A DNA stretch of 64,000 nt from CAKSHP01 sp045636325 (GTDB taxonomy: Bacteria > Bacillota > Clostridia > UBA1381 > UMGS1253), in the NCBI GenBank assembly GCA_045636325.1, contig JAZTXH010000016.1, positions 215,948 to 279,947 on the forward strand, given 5' to 3'. Below, piece after piece: positions 9,382 through 16,968 of this stretch (position 1 is the first letter of the stretch; every line of letters starts with the position of its first letter). Position numbers and translations under genes: made by a program. The notes beneath the pieces are model-generated. The model ran no database searches. It worked only from the letters and a program-made list of their open reading frames with translations, and was not told the DNA's origin.

Positions 9382-9410
9382 TTGACGAGTTATAGTGTTT
9401 ATGCTATTAT
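9382..9410 (+). promoter_or_regulatory. Promoter P2 of pflBA
   Basis: TTGACG, a 17-base spacer and TATTAT. The spacer ends in TTTATGC exactly as in P1, so the two promoters look like a tandem duplication. Confidence 0.7.
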
Positions 9411-9630
9411 AAAAGCAGTTAGCAGAGGCTAACTTTAAAAACAGTATAGCAAAAGCAATTCTTTATAAGATTAATTTATAAGGAAGAATCATTTATGTAG
9501 AAATATTTTTATGCAGGGCTTGTGCCCGTGCATGGAAGTTAAAAGTTTGTTTGCCTGATTAAGAAAAAGATTTTTTGATTTACAAAGTAAAGGAAAATTT
9601 TTTAATAAGGGCAGAAAGGTTGGTAATGAT

Positions 9631-11886
9631 ATGGTAAATTTTAAGGAATGGGAAGGCTTTGAAGGCCGTGTCTGGAAAGAGGAAATTAATGTAAGAGATT
9701 TCATCCAGAAGAATTATACTCCCTATTACGGTGACTCTTCTTTCCTTGCAGGGCCAACGGAGGCAACCGATAAGCTATGGGATAAATTGCAGGAATTGCA
9801 AAAGCAGGAGCGTGCCAATGGCGGAGTTCTTGATATGGAAACAGAGGTTGTTTCTACACTTACAGCTTATGGGGCAGGATATATTGACGAATCTATGAAG
9901 GAGTTAGAGAAGGTTGTTGGTCTACAGACAGATAAGCCGCTTAAGAGAGCATTTATGCCCTTCGGCGGAATAAAAATGGCTGAGCAGGCTTGCACAACAA
10001 ACGGCTATACACCGGCTCCCGAGCTTCACAAGATTTTTACAGAGTATTCAAGAACTCATAACCAAGGTGTTTTTGATGCGTATACAACAGAGATGAAAAA
10101 AGCGCGTCATAATAAGATTATAACAGGTCTTCCGGATGCATACGGCAGAGGAAGAATTGTAGGTGACTATCGACGTGTTGCGCTTTATGGTATTGATGCA
10201 CTTATTGAAGCTAAGAAAAATGATTTGCTTGAAATGGAAGGCTCTACAATGACAGATAAGGTTATTCGTCTGCGTGAAGAGGTTTCTATGCAGATTAATT
10301 CTCTTATTGGAATGAAAGAAATGGCAAAAAGTTATGGCTTTGATATTTCAGTTCCTGCAAAGGATGCAAGAGAAGCTGTTCAGTGGTTGTATTTCGGTTA
10401 TCTTGCTGCAATTAAAACTCAGAACGGTGCGGCAATGAGCGTGGGCAGAGTTTCAACCTTCCTTGATATTTATATTCAGCGTGATATAGAAAAAGGAATT
10501 TTAACAGAAACAGAAGCACAGGAGCTTATTGACCATCTTGTAATGAAATTCAGAATGGTTAAATTTGCAAGAGTGCCGTCATACAATGAATTATTCAGCG
10601 GTGACCCCGTATGGGCTACATTGGCTATTGCAGGTATCGGTCAGGACGGAAGAAGCCTTGTAACAAAAAATGATTTCCGTTTCTTGCATACTCTTGAGAA
10701 TATGGGTCCTGCACCTGAGCCGAATATGACAATTCTTTATTCAGAGAATTTGCCTGAAGCATTTAAAAAGTATGCGGCAGAAATTTCTGTAAGAACAAGC
10801 TCTGTTCAGTATGAAAATGACGATGTTATGCGTGTTGAATGGGGCGACGATTACGCTATATGCTGCTGTGTATCTGCAACTCAGACAGGTAAGGAAATGC
10901 AGTTCTTCGGTGCAAGAGCTAACCTTGCAAAATGCTTACTTTATGCAATTAACGGCGGTATAGATATGAAATCAGGTGAGCAGGTTTCACCTCCCTTTAA
11001 GCCGATTGAAGGGGAATGGCTTGATTATGATGAAGTAATCGAGAAGTTTGATGTTATGATGGATTGGCTTGCAGGCCTTTACGTTAATACATTAAACGTA
11101 ATTCAGTATATGCATGATAAATATAACTACGAAGCTGCTGAAATGGCACTTATTGACACAGATGTAAGAAGAACCTTTGCAACAGGTATTGCGGGCTTTT
11201 CACATGTTGTTGACTCACTTAGTGCTATCAAGCACACAAAGGTGAGAGTTATCCGTGACCCTGAAACAGGCATTGCGGTGGATTTTGACCCTCAGGGTGA
11301 TTTTCCCAAATACGGTAACGATGATGACAGAGCAGACGATATTGCAGTATGGCTATTAAAGACCTTCCTTGAAAAGCTCAAAAAGCATCACACATACCGT
11401 GAATCAGAGGCTACAACATCAATTCTTACAATTACATCAAATGTTGTATATGGTAAGGCAACAGGAAATATGCCTGACGGCAGAAGAGCAGGCGCACCTT
11501 TAGCCCCCGGTGCAAACCCCAGTTACGGAGCAGAGCAGAACGGCATGCTTGCATCATGTAACTCAGTTGCAAAGCTTCCTTATCACTGGGCACTTGACGG
11601 TATTTCAAATACTCAGACAGTTAACCCCTCAGCTCTTGGTAACACAGAAGAAGAAAGAGCGGCTAACCTTGTTTCAATTCTTGATGGTTACTTCAGCCGT
11701 GGTGCACATCATATGAATGTAAATGTATTTGGTATTGAAAAACTGTTTGATGCCATGGAACATCCTGAAAAGCCTGAATATGCAAACTTTACAATCCGTG
11801 TATCAGGTTATGCGGTTAAGTTTATTGATTTAACACATGAACAGCAGATGGATGTTGTTAAGCGTACATTCCATGATGTACTGTAA
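9631..11886 (+). CDS. pflB: Formate C-acetyltransferase (pyruvate formate-lyase)
   Basis: Glycyl-radical enzyme that splits pyruvate with CoA into acetyl-CoA and formate under anaerobic conditions (EC 2.3.1.54). It has 751 residues, close to the 760 of E. coli PflB. The catalytic cysteines are in ICCCVSATQTGKEMQ (residues 411-413), matching Cys418/419 of E. coli. The radical glycine is Gly726 in the C-terminal RVSGYAVKF box. The start is ATG 9631. The activase gene overlaps the 3' end. Two tandem promoters and a long leader upstream suggest tight redox or growth control, but no specific regulator site was recognised. Confidence 0.98.
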   Translation: MVNFKEWEGFEGRVWKEEINVRDFIQKNYTPYYGDSSFLAGPTEATDKLWDKLQELQKQERANGGVLDMETEVVSTLTAYGAGYIDESMKELEKVVGLQTDKPLKRAFMPFGGIKMAEQACTTNGYTPAPELHKIFTEYSRTHNQGVFDAYTTEMKKARHNKIITGLPDAYGRGRIVGDYRRVALYGIDALIEAKKNDLLEMEGSTMTDKVIRLREEVSMQINSLIGMKEMAKSYGFDISVPAKDAREAVQWLYFGYLAAIKTQNGAAMSVGRVSTFLDIYIQRDIEKGILTETEAQELIDHLVMKFRMVKFARVPSYNELFSGDPVWATLAIAGIGQDGRSLVTKNDFRFLHTLENMGPAPEPNMTILYSENLPEAFKKYAAEISVRTSSVQYENDDVMRVEWGDDYAICCCVSATQTGKEMQFFGARANLAKCLLYAINGGIDMKSGEQVSPPFKPIEGEWLDYDEVIEKFDVMMDWLAGLYVNTLNVIQYMHDKYNYEAAEMALIDTDVRRTFATGIAGFSHVVDSLSAIKHTKVRVIRDPETGIAVDFDPQGDFPKYGNDDDRADDIAVWLLKTFLEKLKKHHTYRESEATTSILTITSNVVYGKATGNMPDGRRAGAPLAPGANPSYGAEQNGMLASCNSVAKLPYHWALDGISNTQTVNPSALGNTEEERAANLVSILDGYFSRGAHHMNVNVFGIEKLFDAMEHPEKPEYANFTIRVSGYAVKFIDLTHEQQMDVVKRTFHDVL

Positions 11887-12607
11887 GGGCAGGGTAAACT
11901 CCCTGGAAAGCTTTGGCTCTGCAGACGGGCCGGGCGTAAGGTTTATTGTGTTTTTAAAGGGCTGCCCTATGCGTTGCAAGTATTGCCATAATCCTGAAAC
12001 ATGGAGCAGTGAGGGTGCTGATGAATACGATGTTGATACCCTTGTAAAAACGGCAATGCGTTATAAATCCTATTGGGGTAAAAACGGTGGGGTTACGGTT
12101 TCAGGCGGCGAGCCTCTTTTGCAGATTGAATTTGTGACAGAGCTTTTTAGGTGCCTTAAGGAAAAAGGGATACACACTGCTATTGATACCTCGGGTCAGC
12201 CGTTTTGCGAATCAAAAGAATATTTAGAAAAGTTTGATAAGCTTTTAGAGGTCACAGACCTTGTGATTTTGGATTTAAAGGAATTTGATTCAAAAGCACA
12301 TAAAGAGCTTACGGGCTTTGGAAATGAAAATATTTTAAAAATGGCTGAATATTTGTCAGACCAAGGCAAAAAAATGTGGATACGCCATGTGCTTGTGCCC
12401 GGTGTAACCGATGGTAAAGAAAGCTTGATTGCTCTTGGCAAATTTATAAAAACACTCAAAGGCGTGGAAAGAACAGAGCTTTTGCCATATCATACCCTTG
12501 GGGTGTTTAAATGGGAGCAGCTTGGAATAGAGTATCCGTTAAAAGATATTAAGCCGCCCACAAAGGATGAAATAAACACAGCGAAAAAATATTTAATGAT
12601 TGATTAA
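11873..12607 (+). CDS. pflA: Pyruvate formate-lyase activating enzyme
   Basis: Radical-SAM enzyme that abstracts hydrogen from Gly726 of the PflB neighbour, using S-adenosylmethionine and a [4Fe-4S] cluster (EC 1.97.1.4). The cluster motif is CPMRCKYC, followed by HNPETW as in all PflA proteins, and VTVSGGEPLLQ is the SAM-binding GGE motif. I start it at ATG 11873 (or 11876): this gives MMYCKGRVNSLESFGSADGPG, the family N-terminus, about 245 residues, and a 14-nt overlap with pflB, which implies translational coupling. A longer in-frame ATG at 11837 would add residues not seen in the family. Confidence 0.95.
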   Translation: MMYCKGRVNSLESFGSADGPGVRFIVFLKGCPMRCKYCHNPETWSSEGADEYDVDTLVKTAMRYKSYWGKNGGVTVSGGEPLLQIEFVTELFRCLKEKGIHTAIDTSGQPFCESKEYLEKFDKLLEVTDLVILDLKEFDSKAHKELTGFGNENILKMAEYLSDQGKKMWIRHVLVPGVTDGKESLIALGKFIKTLKGVERTELLPYHTLGVFKWEQLGIEYPLKDIKPPTKDEINTAKKYLMID

Positions 12608-12615
12608 AAGTAAAA

Positions 12616-12658
12616 ACATCGGATTTTGATTAAATCTTCAAAGTCCGATGTTTTTTTG
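12616..12658. terminator. Bidirectional terminator of pflBA and spoVAC
   Basis: Stem ACATCGGA / TCCGATGT with a 20-base interior, followed by seven T residues on the plus strand; it sits between the convergent pflA and spoVAC genes. Confidence 0.85.
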
Positions 12659-13102
12659 TTAAAGCTTAAAAATAAGCGCCACAATACCTGCAAAAAATGA
12701 CGAGCAGATGCCAAACACAAGCACTGGGCCTGCAATAGTAAACATTTTTGCTGCCATACCTAAAATAAAGCCTTCACTTTTAAATTCCATAGCAGGCGAA
12801 ACTATTGAATTTGCAAAGCCGGTTATGGGAACTATTATTCCTGCACCTGCAACCTTTGCAATGTTATCATATATATTAAAGCCCGTTAAAATACCGCCAA
12901 TAAAAATAAGCGTTATGCTGACCAAAGATGCGGCATTGTTTTCGGGAATACCAAAACTTTTGTAAAGGTCTAAAAAAAGCTGGCCGATAGTGCATATAAG
13001 ACCGCCCGTTAAAAATGCAAAGAAAACATTTTTTAAAATGGGGGATTTAGGGGCAAAGGAATCGGAAAAAATTTTATAGTCGTCTTTTGACATATGTTTC
13101 AT
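12659..13102 (-). CDS. spoVAC: Stage V sporulation protein AC
   Basis: A 147-residue membrane protein with about four hydrophobic segments. It matches SpoVAC from the start (MSKDDYKIFSDSFAPKSP) through GGLICTIGQLFLDLY, ITLIFIGGILTG and VPITGFANSIVSPAMEFKSEG to the C-terminal helix. SpoVAC is the mechanosensitive channel of the spore inner membrane through which dipicolinate moves during spore formation and germination. In most spore formers it lies in an operon with spoVAD and spoVAE, but here it stands alone between pflA and a dehydrogenase. It could be a second copy. Forespore (sigma-G) control is expected; GTATACTA at 13138-13145 on the minus strand could be part of such a promoter, but this is weak. 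Confidence 0.88.
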   Translation of the reverse strand: MKHMSKDDYKIFSDSFAPKSPILKNVFFAFLTGGLICTIGQLFLDLYKSFGIPENNAASLVSITLIFIGGILTGFNIYDNIAKVAGAGIIVPITGFANSIVSPAMEFKSEGFILGMAAKMFTIAGPVLVFGICSSFFAGIVALIFKL

Positions 13103-13235
13103 ATCTTTTTTATCCTTTCTGCTTGATTATTTCAGCTTTAGTATACCAAAAAGAAATTTTTATATGTATAAATATTTTTTATGAAAGAGAAAATAAATTT
13201 GTGTATAAAAATAAAAAGAGAAAGGATTTTTAACT

Positions 13236-14216
13236 ATGAAAAAAATTGCATTTTTTGACACAAAACCTTATGACGAAGCACAGTTTAATGAAATCAAAGA
13301 TGAGTATGGTATAGAAATAAAATATTTTGAAAGTAAGCTTAATCAGGACAGTGCAAGAATGCTTGCAGGTTGTGAGGCGGTGTGCATTTTTGTTAACGAT
13401 AAGCTTGATAAAACAGTTATTGATCTTCTATATAAATCGGGAGTAAAGGTTATTGCTCTAAGATGCTCAGGCTATAATAATGTAGACATTAAAAGCTGTA
13501 AAGATAAAATAACTGTGCTTCGTGTGCCTGCGTATTCACCCTATGCCATTGCAGAGCACGCCATGGGTATGATTCTGATGCTTAACCGCAAGCTGCACAG
13601 GGCATATATAAGAACAAGAGATTTTAACTTCAGTCTTAACGGACTTTTAGGTTTTGATTTGCATGGAAAAACTGTCGGTGTTGTGGGAACAGGAAAAATA
13701 GGTAGAGTATTTGCAGAAATCTGCACAGGTTTTGGAATGAAAGTTATTGGCTATGACCCGTATCCTGCATCTGACAGTAATATAGAATACACAGATTTTA
13801 AAACTCTTTGTGAAAAGTCGGATATAGTTTCACTTCACTGCCCGCTTACTGAGAAAACAAAGTATATAATAAACAAAGAAAGTATTTCCAATATGAAAGA
13901 CGGCGTGGTTATAATTAATACCTCCCGCGGAAAGCTTATTGATTCAGAGGCTCTTTTGGATGCAATAAAAGACGGTAAAATAGGAGCGGCAGGCCTTGAT
14001 GTGTATGAAGAAGAATCAGATTTGTTTTTTGAAGATTATTCTGACACTATAGTTTTAGACGACTGCCTTTCACGCCTTATATCAATGCCAAATGTCTTGG
14101 TAACATCCCATCAAGCATTTTTTACAAAAGAAGCAATTTCAAATATTGCAAGAACAACTATGGATAATGTGAAAAACTTTTTTGAAGGTAATATTGTTAA
14201 TGAAGTAAAATTATGA
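13236..14216 (+). CDS. D-isomer 2-hydroxyacid dehydrogenase, D-lactate dehydrogenase-like
   Basis: A 326-residue NAD-dependent dehydrogenase that would reduce a 2-keto acid, probably pyruvate to D-lactate. The catalytic trio of the family is present: Arg231 in NTSRGKL, a Glu in DVYEEES near 259, and His292 in TSHQAF. The Rossmann motif VGVVGTGKIGRVF sits near residue 150. The insertion FFEDYSDTIVLDDCLSRL before the catalytic His is characteristic of D-LDH/LdhA proteins rather than of phosphoglycerate dehydrogenase. It is transcribed alone. With pflBA it suggests mixed-acid fermentation. Confidence 0.88.
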   Translation: MKKIAFFDTKPYDEAQFNEIKDEYGIEIKYFESKLNQDSARMLAGCEAVCIFVNDKLDKTVIDLLYKSGVKVIALRCSGYNNVDIKSCKDKITVLRVPAYSPYAIAEHAMGMILMLNRKLHRAYIRTRDFNFSLNGLLGFDLHGKTVGVVGTGKIGRVFAEICTGFGMKVIGYDPYPASDSNIEYTDFKTLCEKSDIVSLHCPLTEKTKYIINKESISNMKDGVVIINTSRGKLIDSEALLDAIKDGKIGAAGLDVYEEESDLFFEDYSDTIVLDDCLSRLISMPNVLVTSHQAFFTKEAISNIARTTMDNVKNFFEGNIVNEVKL

Positions 14217-14248
14217 TGGATTATTTTATGTAATTATATATACTGCCC

Positions 14249-14277
14249 TTGACTTTTTTTGCATTTGGGTGTAATAT
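14249..14277 (+). promoter_or_regulatory. Promoter of the Mrp-like gene
   Basis: TTGACT, 17-base spacer, TAATAT, about 33 nt before the GTG start. Confidence 0.6.
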
Positions 14278-14310
14278 ATAGTAGAATTTATTTGAAAAGA
14301 GGTAATAAAT

Positions 14311-15129
14311 GTGGGTTGTAGTCATGATTGTAACAGTTGTAGTAGTAGCTGTTCAAGTAAGGAGCCTGAAAGCTTTTTGGTTCCGGTTAATGAAAAATCA
14401 AGTGTAAAAAAAGTAATTGCTGTTGTGTCAGGTAAGGGCGGAGTGGGAAAATCTTTGATAACATCGCTTCTTAGTGTGCTTGCTCAAAGGAACGGGCACA
14501 AAAGTGCAATTCTTGATGCGGATATAACAGGCCCTTCAATTCCTAAAAGCTTTGGAATAACAGAGCGTGCCACGGGTAATGATGACGGAATTTTTCCTGT
14601 GGTAACAAAAACAGGCATAGAGCTTATGTCTATCAATTTGCTTTTGGAAGACGAAACAAGTCCGGTTGTATGGCGCGGACCTGTAATTTCAGGCACTGTT
14701 AAACAGTTTTGGACAGATGTTATATGGGGCGATGTTGATTTAATGTTTATTGACTGTCCTCCGGGAACGGGCGATGTTCCGCTGACAGTTTTTCAGTCAA
14801 TCCTGATTGACGGTATCGTAGTTGTAACATCACCGCAGGATTTGGTTTCCATGATAGTTGGAAAAGCTGTTAAAATGGCGCAGATGATGAGTGTTCCAAT
14901 TGTGGGTATTGTTGAGAATATGTCTTATTTTGAATGCTCTGACTGCGGTAAAAAGCATTATATTTACGGCGAAAGCCGTATTGAAGAAGTGGCTGATAAG
15001 TATAGCATTGATACTATTGCAAAAATACCCGTTGATCCCCATCTGGCAGCTTCAGTAGACAAAGGATTGGTGGAGCTGTTTAATGAAACATGGCTTGATG
15101 GTATCTTAGAGAAAATTGAGGGAATTTAA
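14311..15129 (+). CDS. Mrp/NBP35 family Fe-S cluster carrier ATPase
   Basis: A 272-residue P-loop NTPase of the Mrp/NBP35 (ApbC) family, which binds and hands over Fe-S clusters to target enzymes. The N-terminus is Cys-rich (CSHDCNSCSSSC, residues 3-14), the deviant Walker A is GKGGVGKS near 43-50, and the C-terminal CxxC in YFECSDCGKKH near 210 is the cluster-bridging pair. Translation starts at GTG 14311 behind AAAAGAGGT. A Cys-rich N-terminal extension is usual in clostridial and archaeal members. The genome neighbours do not point to one particular client. Confidence 0.92.
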   Translation: MGCSHDCNSCSSSCSSKEPESFLVPVNEKSSVKKVIAVVSGKGGVGKSLITSLLSVLAQRNGHKSAILDADITGPSIPKSFGITERATGNDDGIFPVVTKTGIELMSINLLLEDETSPVVWRGPVISGTVKQFWTDVIWGDVDLMFIDCPPGTGDVPLTVFQSILIDGIVVVTSPQDLVSMIVGKAVKMAQMMSVPIVGIVENMSYFECSDCGKKHYIYGESRIEEVADKYSIDTIAKIPVDPHLAASVDKGLVELFNETWLDGILEKIEGI

Positions 15130-15153
15130 TAAAGAATTTATGGGAAGCAAGCT

Positions 15154-15448
15154 ATGTTAAAACAAGAGGTAAGGGATAAAAATTCAGATTTAATTTTGTT
15201 ATGGATTATCCGGAAAAATGGCACAAAAAGCTTCCTTTTATGCAGACAATATCCTGGGTAAAATCTTAATTCCTTATACAGAAATTGAAAACAAAGCAGA
15301 ACAAATGTTGCCTGATAAGGATAAGTTGATTTTAGTGTATTGCCGTTTAGGCAGCCGAAGCAAAATTGCCGCCAAAAGTCTTGCAAAGCTTTGTTATACC
15401 AATGCAAAAGAATTCGGTGGTATTATTGACTGGCTTATAAGGTGGTGA
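15154..15448 (+). pseudogene. Rhodanese-like protein, frameshifted remnant
   Basis: Two frames together spell a single rhodanese-homology domain. The first frame (ATG 15154) gives MLKQEVRDKNSDLILL and stops near 15261. The second, from about 15215, gives ADNILGKILIPYTEIENKA, LPDKDKLILVYCRLGSRS and KEFGGIIDW, the second half of the domain with the active-site Cys loop VYCRLGSRS intact. The family motif LLDVRTPEEYAEGHIPGA between them is degraded, so a frameshift plus substitutions near 15200-15230 has broken the gene. An intact protein would transfer sulfane sulfur. A short rhodanese made from the second frame alone would lack the N-terminal half. Confidence 0.7.
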
Positions 15449-15468
15449 AATAAATTTACTCATAACAT

Positions 15469-15509
15469 AACAACACACTTCATATATTGAAAATGCGAGG
15501 TGTGTTGTT
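15469..15509 (+). promoter_or_regulatory. Inverted repeat overlapping spoIIID ribosome site
   Basis: Perfect 10-bp inverted repeat AACAACACAC (15469-15478) / GTGTGTTGTT (15500-15509), ending at the base before the spoIIID ATG and reaching into the GAGG ribosome site at 15497-15500. The loop holds CATATATT (15481-15488), a possible sigma-E -10 box. It could be an operator or an RNA hairpin; which one depends on the transcription start. Confidence 0.45.
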
Positions 15510-15740
15510 ATGAAAGATTATATATTAAAAAGGTGCTTGATGCTGGCTGAATTTATTGTGGAAAACAAGGCCACTGTGCGAAATGCTGCAAAAAGGTTTG
15601 GTGTTTCGAAATCGACAGTACATACAGTATTAAGTATAAGTGTAGGTTGGTGTGGTGCATTGAATTTGGCAGAATATAAGGCTTTTAAGGCGAAAACAGA
15701 AAATCTGTTTTCGCCTTTTTTCTTGACTTCAGACATATAA
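15510..15740 (+). CDS. spoIIID: SpoIIID, N-terminal half, interrupted by the element
   Basis: Residues 1-38 (15510-15623) are the N-terminal half of the mother-cell transcription regulator SpoIIID: MKDYILKRCLMLAEFIVE, then the helix-turn-helix start RFGVSKSTVH. At codon 39 the match to the family stops abruptly inside the recognition helix. The frame then runs 38 codons into foreign DNA (TVLSISVGWCG and onward) and stops at 15740. The missing half, KDVTERIKTYNPEL to the C-terminus, lies at 36218-36376. Joined through ACAGTACATA the two give a normal 90-residue SpoIIID (93 in B. subtilis). As it stands, the gene would make a 76-residue chimera with an incomplete DNA-binding helix, probably inactive. 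Confidence 0.9.
   Translation: MKDYILKRCLMLAEFIVENKATVRNAAKRFGVSKSTVHTVLSISVGWCGALNLAEYKAFKAKTENLFSPFFLTSDI
15615..15624 (+). other. Left attachment core (attL)
   Basis: ACAGTACATA, the 10 bases shared by both junctions. Here it encodes Thr36-Val-His38 of SpoIIID and the first base of the next codon. Flanking bases differ from those at the right junction on both sides. Confidence 0.85.
15687..15722 (+). terminator. Strong terminator just inside the element
   Basis: Perfect 13-bp stem AAGGCGAAAACAG / CTGTTTTCGCCTT with a 5-base loop and a T-run. It lies 63 nt inside attL and would stop transcripts that enter from the spoIIID promoter. Confidence 0.9.
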
Positions 15741-15752
15741 GCACGGTACAAT
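15723..15752 (+). promoter_or_regulatory. Promoter of the leftmost element operon
   Basis: TTGACT, 18-base spacer, TACAAT, 33 nt before the ATG at 15786 and directly after the terminator. Confidence 0.6.
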
Positions 15753-15785
15753 TGAGACCCTATTATATATAAAGGAGATGATTTT

Positions 15786-16076
15786 ATGAGTGTAAAAGAT
15801 ATGTTATGGTGTGAAGTAAAGGAGCACAGTCAACCACACTTGAACTTTGAGTACCAAAGGACAAAAGCACAGTTAGATGATGCTGTTACTGCTCTTATAG
15901 GTAGTTTAACACCAGCGCAGAGAGTGATGTTAGACCAAACCATCCTGCAACCAATAGACAGCCTGCTTGAACTCCAACAAATGTTGACCTTTGATGCAAC
16001 CTTTTCTGTACTTAACAGGTCGTGGCGCGAGTTGCTGTTGGGAGAAAGATTTGAACCTGATGATTTTGAGGCGTGA
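15786..16076 (+). CDS. Hypothetical protein
   Basis: A 96-residue acidic protein (MSVKDMLWCEVKEHSQ at the start, ERFEPDDFEA at the end) that I do not recognise. It is predicted soluble and mostly helical, with no Cys pairs, signal peptide or membrane segment. A clear ribosome site, AAAGGAGATG, precedes the ATG, and a -10/-35 promoter lies just upstream, so it is very likely expressed. Its stop codon overlaps the possible start of the next gene, so the two form an operon. It is the first gene of the inserted element. Confidence 0.7.
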   Translation: MSVKDMLWCEVKEHSQPHLNFEYQRTKAQLDDAVTALIGSLTPAQRVMLDQTILQPIDSLLELQQMLTFDATFSVLNRSWRELLLGERFEPDDFEA

Positions 16077-16078
16077 AT

Positions 16079-16435
16079 ATGTTTGATTTTGAAGATTATG
16101 AAAATTTAAATGATTATGTTTTTACATACCCAGCATTTGAGGTATTACAACATACTTACTCTGTTGCTCTAAAAAGAAAAGAAGTAAGTTTACCTGCTTG
16201 TACTTTTCAAGACTTCATTATAAAGCACACAAAGTTTAGGATATCACATGGTTATAGAAAATATAGAGAGTTTGAGCCTGAATGGATAACTTTATATAAT
16301 TATATAATGGAAATCAAAGAAAACTACAAAGGCAAAACAGATACAGAAAATTTAGAAAAAGTAGTAATACTCTTTGACCAGTCATTAATTTTATTTCATG
16401 AAGGCAACCCACTACCACCTTATTTACTGCCATGA
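16079..16435 (+). CDS. Hypothetical protein
   Basis: A protein of about 118 residues (MFDFEDYENLNDYVFTYP at the start) of unknown family, rich in Tyr, Phe and Glu and predicted soluble. It may start at ATG 16079, behind GAGGCG, or at GTG 16073, which overlaps the stop of the upstream gene. The tight spacing indicates translational coupling with that gene. No catalytic or metal-binding motif is seen. It may work with its partner in a function specific to the element, such as antirestriction or regulation, but nothing in the sequence shows this. Confidence 0.65.
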   Translation: MFDFEDYENLNDYVFTYPAFEVLQHTYSVALKRKEVSLPACTFQDFIIKHTKFRISHGYRKYREFEPEWITLYNYIMEIKENYKGKTDTENLEKVVILFDQSLILFHEGNPLPPYLLP

Positions 16436-16483
16436 AAAAATAAGTGCTGTCTGTTGGAGCAATCAACGGAGACATTTATCTAT

Positions 16484-16507
16484 AAAGAATGTTTAATGGG
16501 TATATTT
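16484..16507 (+). repeat. Dispersed element motif, copy 1
   Basis: AAAGAATGTTTAATGGGTAT followed by ATTT; a diverged copy of a motif found five times within the element (consensus core AATAAATAGTGGGTATA). Confidence 0.5.
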
Positions 16508-16587
16508 TTGCAATTTATATTGCCGCAAAAAGTAGAGCCATATTTTTGCTGCAAATCAACCTTTTCTAATTAAATAAAAAATAATTT

Positions 16588-16649
16588 TGGACAGTTGTCA
16601 GAAAAAATATTAATAAATTTTCTTGTATATTAATAAATCTAGACAGTTG
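16588..16649. repeat. Short direct repeats, possible operator or iterons
   Basis: ATATTAATAAAT occurs at 16607-16618 and 16627-16638, exactly 20 bp apart, with GGACAGTTG / AGACAGTTG on the outer sides. Spacing of two helical turns fits a protein-binding site. The 16436-16968 gap otherwise holds only the motif above, a terminator and a promoter. Confidence 0.4.
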
Positions 16650-16833
16650 AGTTATTAATAATAAGAACCACTATATACTATACATACTATATATAACAAC
16701 TTTGAAAACGGTAAACAACCTAAAACACTTGGAAATATAATGTTTTTTCCTTTGTTTGTCAGGAGTGGTGTGTGAAGTTTGCATGATGATGTGATAAAAA
16801 GTATATAGTTCCATAATACCCTGTTTAAGACAA

Positions 16834-16872
16834 CATACGGGAGTTTTCGCGGAAAACTCCCGTATGTTTTTG
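16834..16872 (+). terminator. Terminator
   Basis: Long perfect hairpin built on CATACGGGAGTTTTC / GAAAACTCCCGTATG with a 3-base loop and a T-rich tail (TTTTTGTTT). Confidence 0.85.
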
Positions 16873-16901
16873 TTTATAATGTGTAAATTTGGTGTTTTTT
16901 A

Positions 16902-16930
16902 TTGATTTCTGGACAATGTTATGATATAAT
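16902..16930 (+). promoter_or_regulatory. Promoter of the restriction-modification operon
   Basis: TTGATT, 17-base spacer, perfect TATAAT, 38 nt before the methyltransferase ATG. Confidence 0.7.
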
Positions 16931-16968
16931 TTATTCTGTATATTTGCGTTTGGAAGGAGTAAGGTCTA

